From an uncultured Verrucomicrobia subdivision 3 bacterium (GTDB taxonomy: Bacteria; Verrucomicrobiota; Verrucomicrobiia; Limisphaerales; UBA11358), in contig CAIQWB010000025.1 in the NCBI GenBank assembly GCA_903875465.1, forward strand, positions 40,751 to 104,750: DNA of 64,000 nt, given 5' to 3'. The position numbers and the translations under genes are program-made. The notes below the pieces were generated by a model. It saw nothing but the letters and a program-made list of their open reading frames with translations, did not search any database and was not told where the DNA came from. Positions 36,218 through 45,441 of this stretch are shown piece after piece (the first letter of the stretch is position 1; each line of letters opens with the position of its first letter).

Positions 36218-36976
36218 TCATCCCGCCAGCACCGCAAACAAATGCTGGATTTCCCCGTCCACCTCCGCCTCGCTCGCGACGGTCCGGGCAATTTCCGCGC
36301 GCAGCACTTTCCGGTACCGCTCGCGCAAGCGATGGAGCGCCACGCGCAGCGCCGGTTCTTTTACCCCAAGCTGTTTCGCAATATCGGAATAGGCAGCCTC
36401 ACCCGGTTCCCCGGCAATGCCAAACCGCAAGGCGGCGAACCAGGCGCCTTTCCCCGCCGCCGCGTATTCGCCCTGCAACCGCTGAACTGCGGATTCCAGC
36501 AACGTCATGGCCCACTTCCGCTCAAACAATTTTTCCGGGGTCAGCGGGTCCGCCGGTTCGCGCGTGAAGCGTTCCTCCGCCAGCGTGGCGTCCAGGGAAA
36601 CCACCTGGCCGTACCCGCGCTTTTGGGCCCGTGCCCGGTCCCATTCGTCGGACAGATAGTGGTTGAAGGCGGCGAGCAGTAAGGAGCGGAATTTGCCCTT
36701 CTCCCGGCGCACGCCGGCCAGCGAGTGGCGTTCCAGCAGCCGGGCAAAAAATCCCTGGGTCAAATCCTCCGCATCGGCCGGCGAGTTTCCGCGGCGGCGC
36801 GCGTAGGCATACAGTGGATACCAGTAACTCTGGCAAAGCTGCGCCAGCGCCTCGCGGGCCCCGGTTGAGTCCCCCTGGCCGGCATGCAGCACGAGGGTCC
36901 ACTGCGTGGTCGCAAAGTAGCCGCGGGGCGGCGCGGGTTCGTCCCCAGGCGGATCACTGGCTGGCTGCATCCCCAA
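36218..36976 (-). CDS. ECF-type RNA polymerase sigma factor paired with a Ser/Thr kinase
   Basis: 252 aa. The region-2 core is 'CQSYWYPLYAYARRRGNSPA' plus 'DAEDLTQGFFARLLERH' (about 48-85). The region-4 helix-turn-helix is 'YSDIAKQLGVKEPALRVALH' (about 198-217), followed by 'RLRERYRKVL'. There is no separate anti-sigma gene; the downstream neighbour is a membrane kinase. Regulation by phosphorylation or by the kinase as partner is inference from this gene order. Its 5' end faces psd across 210 bp. Confidence 0.88.
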   Translation of the reverse strand: MGMQPASDPPGDEPAPPRGYFATTQWTLVLHAGQGDSTGAREALAQLCQSYWYPLYAYARRRGNSPADAEDLTQGFFARLLERHSLAGVRREKGKFRSLLLAAFNHYLSDEWDRARAQKRGYGQVVSLDATLAEERFTREPADPLTPEKLFERKWAMTLLESAVQRLQGEYAAAGKGAWFAALRFGIAGEPGEAAYSDIAKQLGVKEPALRVALHRLRERYRKVLRAEIARTVASEAEVDGEIQHLFAVLAG

Positions 36977-37186
36977 ATGCTACCGGGCGCGCGGCCGGAG
37001 CCAAGCACTATAAAGCCGGTGCCGCTGCCACAGCGAGTTTTGGATTCCTGGGGGGCAATAAATACTGGCGGGTTGGTGGCGGCTTGGCCCCAACTCGCGC
37101 CAGACGGCAGCGCCGGTCCGTACCCCGGGAAAAACCCGGTAAAATGCCGAATTGCCACCGGGCGCAAACATAATTACTCTGACGGG

Positions 37187-37873
37187 GTGAAACACTCAGG
37201 AAAAGCTTCGCAGGCGGCGCTCCGGCTCATTACCTGGTCGGGGGTGGCCGTGGCAGGCCTGCTGACGGTCGCCTTGCTGGCCAAGTATTTGGCGGCCTTC
37301 GTGCTGGGGCTCGCCGGCACGCTCGTATGCTTGTGGGTGCTGTTCATGGTGTTCACGTTTTACTTCTTCCGCGACCCGGAGGCCAATACGCCAACTGGCA
37401 AAAATCTGGTGGTCGCCCCCGGGCACGGCACGGTGGATGTGATCGACACCACCACCGAAACCGAATTCATGGGCGGGGAATGCCAGCGGATTTCCATTTT
37501 CCTTTCCGTCTTCGACGTACATGTCCAGAACGCCCCGGTGACCGGCCGGGTGGGTTATTTCAAGCATCACCCGGGGCAGTATTTGAATGCCATGCGCACG
37601 GATTGCGCGGATTTCAATGAAAACGTGCTGATCGGGATTGAAGCCATCGAACCCCGGGGTGAGAAAATTGGGGTGCGCCTGATCGCGGGCCTGATTGCCC
37701 GGCGGATTGTCCCCTGGGTGGTGGAAAATGATCCGGTGATCCGGGGTGAGCGCATAAGCCTCATTCAATTTGGCTCCCGGGCCCATGTGTACCTGCCGCG
37801 CCAGGCCAAAATCAAGGTGAAGTTGGGCGACAAGGTGGTGGGCGGTGAAACCATTCTGGCAGCGTTCGATTGA
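37187..37873 (+). CDS. psd: Phosphatidylserine decarboxylase (proenzyme)
   Basis: 228 aa from GTG 37187, the best start since the upstream open frame lacks family similarity. Two N-terminal membrane segments (about 14-60) lead to 'FTFYFFRDPEANTP', 'APGHGTVDVID', 'ISIFLSVFDVHVQNAP', then 'ISLIQFGSRAHVYLP'. The FGSR sequence is where the short bacterial enzyme self-cleaves, with the Ser becoming the pyruvoyl group. It makes phosphatidylethanolamine from phosphatidylserine, the product of the next gene (pssA, 5 bp downstream). Confidence 0.93.
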   Translation: MKHSGKASQAALRLITWSGVAVAGLLTVALLAKYLAAFVLGLAGTLVCLWVLFMVFTFYFFRDPEANTPTGKNLVVAPGHGTVDVIDTTTETEFMGGECQRISIFLSVFDVHVQNAPVTGRVGYFKHHPGQYLNAMRTDCADFNENVLIGIEAIEPRGEKIGVRLIAGLIARRIVPWVVENDPVIRGERISLIQFGSRAHVYLPRQAKIKVKLGDKVVGGETILAAFD

Positions 37874-37878
37874 TCCTT

Positions 37879-38742
37879 ATGGCCACGCCCAAGGTAAACC
37901 CGCCCGTACCGGCGCCCGAAAGCGAGAAGCTCAAAATCTACTTCCTGCCGAACCTGATGACGGCGGGCAATTTGTTCTGCGGGTTCCTGGCCCTGACCAA
38001 GATTGTGGAGGCCGACCCGGACGCGCCCAATTTCATTCCGGTCATTCACACAGCCCTGTTTTTGATTTTGCTGGCCTGTATTTTTGATTTGCTGGATGGC
38101 CGGGTGGCGCGCATGGGCGGGCACGAAAGCCCCTTTGGCCGGGAATTTGACTCGCTGGCGGACATCGTTTCGTTCGGGGCAGCCCCGGCTTTTTTGGTGC
38201 ATCGCATCGTGCTCAAAGGCGTTTTTATCAGCTATCCGCAACTGGGCTGGTTCATTGCCTCGATTTACCTGATCTGCGGGGCCTTCCGGCTGGCGCGCTT
38301 CAATTGTCTGGCGGCCATGAATCAAAGTGGCGGGGGCAAGGAGTTTTTGGGGTTCCCCATCCCGGCGGCGGCGGGAATGGTGGCATCGCTCACCCTGTTG
38401 TTGCTCTGGATTGAGGAAAAGGACTTCACGCTGAGCAAGCTGCGCTTCGTCCTGCCGGCGCTGCTGGTGTTTCTCTCGCTCATGATGGTCAGTGAGGTGA
38501 AATATCCCAGCTTCAAAAACCTGGATTTTCGCGCCAAGCGCAGCTTTGCCAAAATGATCATCATCGTGCTGTGCGTGGGCTTTTTCTTCATCCTCTGGGA
38601 AAAAGTGCTGCCGGTGCTGGCCCCGCTGATTTTCACCTGCTATTTGCTGTATGGGTTCGTGCGTCCCTACATTTCCCGCGCCTGGCGGCATGAAATCGAG
38701 GACGAGGAGGAGGACAGCGAGGAGGCGGAGGCGCGGAAATAA
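37879..38742 (+). CDS. pssA: CDP-diacylglycerol--serine O-phosphatidyltransferase
   Basis: 287 aa from ATG 37879; a TTG three codons earlier overlaps psd. It makes phosphatidylserine from CDP-diacylglycerol and serine. The CDP-alcohol phosphatidyltransferase signature D-G-x2-A-R-x8-G-x3-D-x3-D is intact in 'LLDGRVARMGGHESPFGREF' plus 'DSLADIVSFGAAPA'. About eight membrane segments precede an acidic, low-complexity tail rich in Glu and Asp (last ~15 residues). With psd it forms the phosphatidylethanolamine pathway. Confidence 0.95.
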   Translation: MATPKVNPPVPAPESEKLKIYFLPNLMTAGNLFCGFLALTKIVEADPDAPNFIPVIHTALFLILLACIFDLLDGRVARMGGHESPFGREFDSLADIVSFGAAPAFLVHRIVLKGVFISYPQLGWFIASIYLICGAFRLARFNCLAAMNQSGGGKEFLGFPIPAAAGMVASLTLLLLWIEEKDFTLSKLRFVLPALLVFLSLMMVSEVKYPSFKNLDFRAKRSFAKMIIIVLCVGFFFILWEKVLPVLAPLIFTCYLLYGFVRPYISRAWRHEIEDEEEDSEEAEARK

Positions 38743-38746
38743 GTCC

Positions 38747-39424
38747 ATGCTCACGTTGCACCCCATTTTGGCTTCCGGCCTGGCCGGTTATGTCTGCGGA
38801 CTGGTGCTCTCCTCGATTCCGTTTGGTCCCATCAACCTGACCATTTTGAATGAGGGGGCGCGCCGCGGCTTCCTCTGGGCGCTGCTCATTGGCCTGGGCG
38901 CCTCGACGATGGAATGCATTTACTGTGCGATTTCCTTCACCGGCTTTTCGTCCTTTTTCACCGGCGGCCGGGTGAAAACCGTCATGGAAATCTTTAGCTG
39001 CGCCTTCATCGTTTTCATTGGCCTGAAATTCCTGCTGGCCAAATCCGTGCCCACCAAACTGGGGACCACCTCGGAAAAACTGGAAGCCCGGCTGGAACAT
39101 CGCCTGCACCCCCACTCCGGCTACATGACCGGCCTGGTCCGCGTGATGGGCAACCTGGGCGTGTTTCTCTTTTGGATTTTTCTGGCGGCCTACCTGCTGT
39201 CCCATGACTGGGTGGATGACACGATGGCGGCCAAGGCGGCGTGCGTGGCGGGCGTGGCCCTGGGCACCAACACCTGGTTCTCGGGTTTGAGTTTCGCCGT
39301 CTCGCGCGGTTATGGCCGCCTGAATGAGCGCACCCTGGTGCGCATGCAACACCTCTCCGGCGTGGTGCTGATCGCCTTCGGCCTGGTGCAGATCGCGCTA
39401 AAAATGGCCGGCTACAAACTTTAA
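38747..39424 (+). CDS. LysE/RhtB-type exporter
   Basis: 226 aa from ATG 38747. Six hydrophobic segments with the family start 'YVCGLVLSSIPFGPINLTIL' and a conserved 'GFLWALLIGLGASTMECIYC'. Proteins of this family export amino acids such as lysine or threonine, or other small molecules. It follows pssA by 4 bp and is probably in the same transcript. The substrate cannot be read from sequence. Confidence 0.8.
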   Translation: MLTLHPILASGLAGYVCGLVLSSIPFGPINLTILNEGARRGFLWALLIGLGASTMECIYCAISFTGFSSFFTGGRVKTVMEIFSCAFIVFIGLKFLLAKSVPTKLGTTSEKLEARLEHRLHPHSGYMTGLVRVMGNLGVFLFWIFLAAYLLSHDWVDDTMAAKAACVAGVALGTNTWFSGLSFAVSRGYGRLNERTLVRMQHLSGVVLIAFGLVQIALKMAGYKL

Positions 39425-39447
39425 CGTCCCTTACTTTTTAATTTTAT

Positions 39448-40551
39448 ATGCTGAAAGCTGGAATCGTCGGATTGCCCAATGTGGGCAAATCAACCCTGTT
39501 CAACGCGGTCACCCGCACGCGCAAGGCCGAGGCGGCCAACTATCCGTTCTGCACGATTGATCCGAATATTGGCATCGTCACGGTGCCGGATGCGCGTCTG
39601 GAGGTGCTCAAAAGCATTGCGAAAACCCAGGTGATCATCCCGGCGGCGATTGAGTTTGTGGACATCGCCGGTCTGGTGAAAGGCGCCTCGCAGGGCGAGG
39701 GTCTCGGCAATAAATTTCTCACACACATCCGCGAAGTGGACGCGATTGTGCAGGTGGTGCGCTGTTTCGAGGACGCGGATATTCATCACGTGACCGGCAG
39801 TGTCGACCCCGTGCGGGACATTGAAACCATCACCACGGAGCTCGTGTTGTCCGATTTGGAAGCGGTGCAAAAGCGCTTGAGCAGTGTGGCCAAAGACGCC
39901 AAGCGCGGTGACAAGGAAGCGCTGGCCCAGGAGCAGGTGCTCAAGAAAATCGAGCCGCATCTCAACGCGGGCAAGCCGGCCCTGACCCTCGAGCTCACAC
40001 CCGAGGAAAAGGCCATTTCACGCCTGTTCTGGCTCATGACGGACAAGCCGACGATTTTCGCCTGTAACGTGAAGGAAACGGACCTGGCCACGGCCGACCA
40101 GAATCCCTACGTCCTGAAGGTGCGGGAATACACCCAGCACCATTTCGCTTGCGAAGCGGTGGTTATCAGCGCCCAAATCGAGAGCGATTTGATCGATCTA
40201 TCCGACGCCGAAGCCAAGGAATTCTTGAAAGAACTGGGCGTCAATGAATCCGGGGTCGGGTTATTGATTCGGGCCACGTACCATCTGCTGGGCTTGCGGA
40301 CCTATTTCACAGCCGGGGAAAAAGAAGTGCGCGCCTGGACCATTCACGCGGGCGACACCGCCCCGAAGGCGGCCGGGGTGATCCACTCGGATTTCGAACG
40401 CGGGTTCATCAAAGCGGAAACCGTGGCGTACGATGCCCTGGTTAAATGCGGTTCCGTCGCCTCCGCCCGGGAAAAGGGTCTATACCGGATGGAAGGCAAG
40501 GAATACGTCGTCAAAGACGGCGACGTGCTGCTGTTTAAATTCAACGTATAA
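39448..40551 (+). CDS. ychF: Redox-regulated ATPase YchF
   Basis: 367 aa, the usual length. An Obg-like P-loop protein that binds ATP and the ribosome. Visible are '[18 protein letters not shown]' (G1), '[20 protein letters not shown]' (DxxG), '[10 protein letters not shown]' (NKxD-like; the change is typical of YchF and its ATP preference), and the C-terminal TGS-like domain from about 280 ('[16 protein letters not shown]', '[10 protein letters not shown]'). It starts 24 bp after the exporter. Confidence 0.96.
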   Translation: MLKAGIVGLPNVGKSTLFNAVTRTRKAEAANYPFCTIDPNIGIVTVPDARLEVLKSIAKTQVIIPAAIEFVDIAGLVKGASQGEGLGNKFLTHIREVDAIVQVVRCFEDADIHHVTGSVDPVRDIETITTELVLSDLEAVQKRLSSVAKDAKRGDKEALAQEQVLKKIEPHLNAGKPALTLELTPEEKAISRLFWLMTDKPTIFACNVKETDLATADQNPYVLKVREYTQHHFACEAVVISAQIESDLIDLSDAEAKEFLKELGVNESGVGLLIRATYHLLGLRTYFTAGEKEVRAWTIHAGDTAPKAAGVIHSDFERGFIKAETVAYDALVKCGSVASAREKGLYRMEGKEYVVKDGDVLLFKFNV

Positions 40552-40559
40552 GGGCAGCC

Positions 40560-41099
40560 TTACCCCAGCTTGTAGCGGCGCATGGCGGGGTCCACTTCCC
40601 GGGCCCAGGCATCAATGCCGCCCAGCAGGCAGCGGATGTTCTGCAAACCGTGCCCCATGAAATAGGCGGCGGCATCCAGGCCGTTTTTGCCGGCGTGATC
40701 GATCACCACAATGGGGCTGGTGTTCGAGCCGCTGGCCATGATTTGCTGCATGACGGGTTGGGATAGCAGGACCGAACCGGGAATGTTTACCGCCTCGAAT
40801 TCCTCCCGCGAACGCACATCCACCAGCTTTACCGTCGGGTCGGTTTTCATCAACCCGGCCAGTTCCTGCGGCGCGATAAGCACCCTGGCGTCCTGCTCGT
40901 GACTGGACTGGATATGGGCCAGCACCTCGGAGGTGTCGAGATTCCCGTTACGGGCACAGACGCCGGCCAGCGTTTCCTCGGGACTGAAGCCACAACTACT
41001 GCAGCCACCGATATGGTAACGCCGGAACAAGGCGCGCTGCGCGCCGGGAAAGGCGGCGAGCACATCACGCATGGGTGAATTATCATTTAATGTCGTCAT
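40560..41099 (-). CDS. DUF1858-like domain fused to a catalytically dead rhodanese domain
   Basis: 179 aa. N-terminal domain (1-~60): 'MRDVLAAFPGAQRALFRRY' with 'GGCSSCGF', like DUF1858/ScdA-type helical domains with a CxxC. The rhodanese fold follows (about 75-170): 'VKLVDVRSREEFEAVNIPG' and 'CLLGGIDAWAREVDPAM'. The active-site loop, normally a Cys, reads 'VIDHAGKNGLD' with Asp, so sulfur transfer is not expected. It probably acts as a protein or metabolite binder. Its start overlaps the toxin gene's stop by 4 bp. Confidence 0.8.
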   Translation of the reverse strand: MTTLNDNSPMRDVLAAFPGAQRALFRRYHIGGCSSCGFSPEETLAGVCARNGNLDTSEVLAHIQSSHEQDARVLIAPQELAGLMKTDPTVKLVDVRSREEFEAVNIPGSVLLSQPVMQQIMASGSNTSPIVVIDHAGKNGLDAAAYFMGHGLQNIRCLLGGIDAWAREVDPAMRRYKLG

Positions 41100-41425
41100 A
41101 AAACAGGTTCAACCAGCCGGCGGGATAAGTTGCGCGCGCCGTGCATCAACCGCCAGGCTTCAAAATTATTTCCAGTGGCGCGATAGAAAATTAAAATTTT
41201 TTGAAAGGGACGCCGGACTTGAGCCGAATAAATTCCCTGCAACTTGGGATGACGGAATGTTCGACGGCGTCCCAAATCGGGTTGGGTGGCCAATAAAGTT
41301 AACGTGTCCTGGACTGATTTTAAAGATTTACCGGCTACGGCCTCATCCGCCTCGGCCAAATACCAGCGGTATTGCCTGTCAAAATCGGCGTTAAATAATT
41401 CGTGGCGTTGAGTTAACCGAATCAT
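41096..41425 (-). CDS. RelE/ParE-type toxin
   Basis: 109 aa. The ParE/plasmid-stabilisation fold is suggested by 'FDRQYRWYLAEADEAVAGK', a central 'LLATQPDLGRRRTFRHPKL', 'VRRPFQKILIFYRATGN' and 'LMHGARNLSRRL' near the end. Proteins of this fold poison gyrase or cleave mRNA on the ribosome; which one cannot be told. Overlap of 4 bp with the antitoxin gene before it and 4 bp with the rhodanese-like gene after it puts it in the middle of a three-gene unit. Confidence 0.8.
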   Translation of the reverse strand: MIRLTQRHELFNADFDRQYRWYLAEADEAVAGKSLKSVQDTLTLLATQPDLGRRRTFRHPKLQGIYSAQVRRPFQKILIFYRATGNNFEAWRLMHGARNLSRRLVEPVL

Positions 41426-41748
41426 GACTGCCGGGCGCGGTGATCCCGGAGCGCCCGGTCAGCGATCACTTGCAGATCCTGGGGATGAAACGGCGTAAAG
41501 GGCCCGTCGGCCGCCTGCAATAATTCGGCTGCCAGTTCCGCACTATCCTCCGCCAGATCAAATTCTGCACCCGCCGAAACGGATTCGATGGGTTGCAAAC
41601 GATTGGACATGACGCGCATGGGCAGTCCCCGGGCATTGGCCAGGGCTTCCACCTGTGTCTGGCCATAAGCCAGACAGCCGGGCAAATCTGGAACTTCGGC
41701 CAGCCAGCGTCCGTCGGCCGCGCGCTCAATCTCGATTTTGAGATTCAT
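41422..41748 (-). CDS. HicB-like antitoxin with a different C-terminus
   Basis: 108 aa. The first ~55 residues are a HicB-type pseudo-RNase-H fold: 'IEIERAADGRWLAEVPDLPG' and 'YGQTQVEALANA'. HicB normally pairs with HicA, but here the partner is a ParE/RelE-type toxin. The tail (about 60-108, 'DSAELAAELLQAADGPFTPF') looks like the toxin-binding segment of a RelE antitoxin. The gene precedes the toxin and overlaps it by 4 bp, the usual order for the antidote. Confidence 0.75.
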   Translation of the reverse strand: MNLKIEIERAADGRWLAEVPDLPGCLAYGQTQVEALANARGLPMRVMSNRLQPIESVSAGAEFDLAEDSAELAAELLQAADGPFTPFHPQDLQVIADRALRDHRARQS

Positions 41749-41829
41749 CTTCGGAAACTAAGCCATCGAGGATTGATTGTCCAATCCCAAGCAATCCGAA
41801 GGCATTGGCCGCGGCAATCGGAGCCTGAT

Positions 41830-44496
41830 TCAAGGCGCGGCGGCCACCACCGGGGTTAACGTCACCGGCCCGAGCAATCCGGCATCGGTCAGCGGCCAGT
41901 TGGCGGCGTTGAAGGGCTGGTAGTCTAGAGTTACGATGCCAATGTCCCGCATGACCTTCCACGGCACCTGCCGGCGGTCCAGGTCACGGATGCGGTTGGC
42001 GGACACACTGGTAACTTCCACGGCCAACACATTGTCCCGGGGTTGCAAATCCGCCACCGCCACGCGGAAGGGCGGGGTGATGAGGGTGCCGTAATCCCGG
42101 CCATTCAGGCGCACCCGCGCGCTCTGCCGCACGTCGCCGAGGTCCAGCCAGCAGGCCCCACGGCGGGCGGCGGGCGCGTCAAAGTGCAACGTGTACGTGG
42201 CACTGCCGGCAAAACGCTGCGCATGGGGGTCGCCCAGCCGGGTCCAGGAATCCAGTCGGGCCGCCGCGAAATCGGCGGGCAATGCGGGTCCGCCCTGCAC
42301 GAAATGGACCTGCCAGGGGCCGGCCAGTTCCGCGGGCGGGCCCTGGGGCCGCCAGTATTTCCAGGCCGGGCCCGCCACCAGCTGGTCGGCCACCAACCGC
42401 AAGACCACTGAGGCCCCGGCGGGCAAATCCAGATAAACCTCCGTCTGCCCGCCGGTTTTGCGGGACGCAGCCACCCCGGCCTGGCCCGTGAGCGGATCGA
42501 GCAAGACGGCCGAATCCCCAGTGCGGGCGGTCGTGATCCACCCGGCGAAATCATTCGTGGTGCGATTGGCGATGAAATAATTCCAGCCGCCGGGACAGCC
42601 CCGGCGGACAAAGGACAGGCCGGCATCGACCAGCGTTTCCCGGCGGATCCCGGCGGCCGTCAACTCGGTGCCGAGGTCGCCCACATGCGCGGTTTTGGCC
42701 AGCGTGGCGCAGGACATTTTCAGCGCCAGGCGGCGGCTTTCCAGTTGGTCCAAACCAGCCACGTCCGATGGCAATTGCCGGTCAAAAATCACGGTGGCGC
42801 CGGAATCCGCGAGCAGCGTGAGATTGGCGAGGGTCTGGCTGGAGATATAATGGCACGCCGGCACCACCACGGCGCGGTAGGAACCGCCGGCCATTTGAAT
42901 GCGACCATTGACCACCTGGGAGGTGGCGAGCTGCCGGTCGGAGACGTAATCAAAGGCCTGGCCGAGATTCCACAGTTTTTGCGCGGCCAAACCGACGGGC
43001 TGGCTTTCAAACCAACCCCGGGCATGCACGGTGAAATGCGGCAGCAGGGGGCCATCCGGCTGCATCCAAAAATCATGGACCGGCCAGTAGAGCAGCACAT
43101 CATTGTCCGGCTGGCCCGCTTGCAGGACCGCCTGGCAGCGGGCAATATACGTATTTACCGTGAGGACATCGTGCCAGATCGAGTTGCGCGGATTCATTTC
43201 GGTGGAAGCGTAAAACAACCAGCCGGGCCAGCCCGCTTCATCGGGGGAATAGCAGTTGCCGTGGTAGAAAACATGATTGATGCCGGAGAGGAACATGTCG
43301 TCGGCAAGGAATTTCACGTCCGCGAGCGTCTCGGTGAAATGCTCGGCCAGCCAGGTGCCGGTCTCCGCGGAAGTGAGGAGATGGCCCGCCACGTGGGACG
43401 CGGAGGAGGCGAACTTGGAGATGAGCCGGTTGCGGTCCAGGTGAAACATTTCGGTCTCGGGAATGTCGGCAGCGGCATACAAATCGAGCAGGTTGCCGGG
43501 CGAACCATGGGCCTGGTCCCGGGTGAGGAAACCGTGTTGATGCGACCAGTCCACCCAGCGCGGCAGGGACTGGCCGGCCATGATTTCCGAAACCGTCTCG
43601 CGGTAATCGCATTTCACGCGCGCGGCCACTTCATCGTGATTGGTGCCGAAGAGCTCCGGGAAATGGGCGGCCAACGAGTAACCGCGCAATTTTTCAAACT
43701 GGGCCAGGAAATCCGGCGACCAGTCGGACCGGTACTCATAGGAGTCATGATACTGCGCCCGCGGCCGGGGGCCTTCGTAATGGGCAAAGGCGTCCGTATA
43801 GCGTTGCAGCCAGCGCCCGACGGCGTCCGGATAAATCAGGTTCAGCATCCAGCCCTCACCGCCGGGCGCGGGCCGCTTCACCTTTTGGCCGGAGGGCTTT
43901 TGGGAAAGCGCATACAGCCGCGCGTTTTGATCCCCGGAAGTCCAGTCCACGCTGCCATCCGGACGGATTTTATCGGTCAAATCCCGGTAGGTGCCATCGG
44001 ACAAATAGGCGATGAGCGCCTGGGTGCCGGCGGGGTTAAAGTGGTTGGTCAGGGGCTGACCGGCGGAAACGGTGATGATTTTCACCACCACGGAGGCATT
44101 GGCATCGCGATCGCTGACATTGGGTCCGCCGAAGCACCAGCCGGTGCCGGTGGTCATGTCCACGCCCAGGTCCAGGCGGTGGGCCTCGGTGACCGTGTGG
44201 CGCAGCATCCCGAGCCAGCCGGGGCTTAGGTAATCCAGATATTGCGCCTCGGCCCCGCGCGCGCCGTAGATGGGAATGATATGCACCCCGCCCAAACCGG
44301 CGGCCTGAAAGCGTTCCAGGCTGCGGGTCAGATTGGTGGTGTCCACCGCGCTGCCCGGCCACCACCAAAAGCACCAGGGCCGGGTTTGGGCGGTTATCGG
44401 GGGCCAGGCCAGGGGGTTTTCCTCGGCGGCACCCGTGGCCCGGGTGGCGAGCAGGACGAACAGGGCAGCCAGGAGGCGAAAGGGGCGGCAATGCAT
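41830..44496 (-). CDS. Glycoside hydrolase family 106-like (alpha-L-rhamnosidase type), exported
   Basis: 888 aa from ATG 44496; an upstream TTG at 44520 gives a poorer signal peptide. Signal peptide about 1-22 ('LLAALFVLLATRATGA'). The N-terminal TIM-barrel start 'WPPITAQTRPWCFWWWPGSA' and 'FQAAGLGGVHIIPIYG' fits GH106 and related large families, as does 'VDMTTGTGWCFGGP'. The C-terminal ~150 residues form a beta-sandwich of GH2-like type ('CWLDLGDVRQSARVRLNGRD', 'DNVLAVEVTSVSANRIRDL'). The likely role is removal of rhamnose or a similar sugar from plant or microbial glycans. The gene stands alone, 71 bp before the epimerase gene's end. Confidence 0.8.
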   Translation of the reverse strand: MHCRPFRLLAALFVLLATRATGAAEENPLAWPPITAQTRPWCFWWWPGSAVDTTNLTRSLERFQAAGLGGVHIIPIYGARGAEAQYLDYLSPGWLGMLRHTVTEAHRLDLGVDMTTGTGWCFGGPNVSDRDANASVVVKIITVSAGQPLTNHFNPAGTQALIAYLSDGTYRDLTDKIRPDGSVDWTSGDQNARLYALSQKPSGQKVKRPAPGGEGWMLNLIYPDAVGRWLQRYTDAFAHYEGPRPRAQYHDSYEYRSDWSPDFLAQFEKLRGYSLAAHFPELFGTNHDEVAARVKCDYRETVSEIMAGQSLPRWVDWSHQHGFLTRDQAHGSPGNLLDLYAAADIPETEMFHLDRNRLISKFASSASHVAGHLLTSAETGTWLAEHFTETLADVKFLADDMFLSGINHVFYHGNCYSPDEAGWPGWLFYASTEMNPRNSIWHDVLTVNTYIARCQAVLQAGQPDNDVLLYWPVHDFWMQPDGPLLPHFTVHARGWFESQPVGLAAQKLWNLGQAFDYVSDRQLATSQVVNGRIQMAGGSYRAVVVPACHYISSQTLANLTLLADSGATVIFDRQLPSDVAGLDQLESRRLALKMSCATLAKTAHVGDLGTELTAAGIRRETLVDAGLSFVRRGCPGGWNYFIANRTTNDFAGWITTARTGDSAVLLDPLTGQAGVAASRKTGGQTEVYLDLPAGASVVLRLVADQLVAGPAWKYWRPQGPPAELAGPWQVHFVQGGPALPADFAAARLDSWTRLGDPHAQRFAGSATYTLHFDAPAARRGACWLDLGDVRQSARVRLNGRDYGTLITPPFRVAVADLQPRDNVLAVEVTSVSANRIRDLDRRQVPWKVMRDIGIVTLDYQPFNAANWPLTDAGLLGPVTLTPVVAAAP

Positions 44497-44567
44497 AGGG
44501 TGATAGCAGTTATAAAACAAGGAATCGCGGGAAAGGCAAACGTTTTCGGGCAGGGCGAGGCGCCGTT

Positions 44568-45434
44568 TTAAAGCGTTAACTGGCCGATGTCAAAGGGCCG
44601 GCACCGCAAACCGGCGGCGGCATTGGGGGTAAAATCTGGCTGCGGGTTTTGGTACATGAGGCTCACGAGGCTGTCGCTCCGGAAATTCAGGCGCACGCCC
44701 AGCGTCTCGGCGCTTTTCAAACCCGCCCAGACCAGCCGCCAGGGCAGCGGGACAAACGTCACTTTTTTCGACAACCCCCGGGCAATTTCCTGAAGCAACT
44801 GCTTGAACGGCCAGGGTTGCGGATGGGCGGCGGTGAGCCGCCGGGGGGCGACCGGCGGCGATGTGAGCGCTTGGGCCACGAAGGCCGACAAATCGGCGTG
44901 ATGCACCAAAAACTGAATCTGCGAACCGTCCCCAATCAGGGGGATTACCGACGATTTCCGCACCTGGGCGGTCAGTTTGCCAAACATTCCGCCCGGGCCA
45001 GGGCCGTAGACGAGGCCCGGCCGGATGACCAATGCCCCTTGATCCAGGGCGATTTGCTCGATGACTAGCTTGGCTTTCCCATACAGCGACCGGCATTCGT
45101 CGTAGGCGCTGATGCTGGAAATGCAGACGATCTGCGGCACCCCCGCCACGCGGGCGGCTTGCAATAGCTTTTGCGTGCCCCGCACATTCACGGCCTGGAT
45201 TTCCGCCCAGCTCAACGGCTTAAAATCGTAGGCGCAATGGATGAGGGCTGACACCCCCGCCAGGGCCGCTGGCGCGACTTCCGACCCCAGTTGAAAGGGC
45301 ACGCCCCGCGTGCCCGGTTTCGGCTGGCGCGTCAGGTTGAGAATATCCCAGCCCTGCGCCGCCAGAAAGGCCCGGAGGCAGCCGCCCACGTAACCATGGC
45401 TCCCGGTGATGGCGCAAATCGGTTTTTGACTCAT
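44568..45434 (-). CDS. Extended SDR: NAD-dependent epimerase/dehydratase
   Basis: 288 aa from ATG 45434. NAD-binding 'AITGSHGYVGGCLRAFL', 'ALIHCAYDF', 'NVRGTQKLLQAAR' and the catalytic Tyr-x3-Lys in 'YGKAKLVIEQIAL' are present, with a Ser in 'VCISSISAYDE'. The substrate is probably a nucleotide sugar or similar. It starts 7 bp after the GMC oxidoreductase stop, so the pair is one operon. Confidence 0.85.
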   Translation of the reverse strand: MSQKPICAITGSHGYVGGCLRAFLAAQGWDILNLTRQPKPGTRGVPFQLGSEVAPAALAGVSALIHCAYDFKPLSWAEIQAVNVRGTQKLLQAARVAGVPQIVCISSISAYDECRSLYGKAKLVIEQIALDQGALVIRPGLVYGPGPGGMFGKLTAQVRKSSVIPLIGDGSQIQFLVHHADLSAFVAQALTSPPVAPRRLTAAHPQPWPFKQLLQEIARGLSKKVTFVPLPWRLVWAGLKSAETLGVRLNFRSDSLVSLMYQNPQPDFTPNAAAGLRCRPFDIGQLTL

Positions 45435-45441
45435 AAATAGT

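Noticed and set aside
41726..41962. 78-codon minus-strand frame overlapping the antitoxin and GH106 3' end
   Set aside because: It overlaps the end of the GH106 gene out of frame and has no motif.
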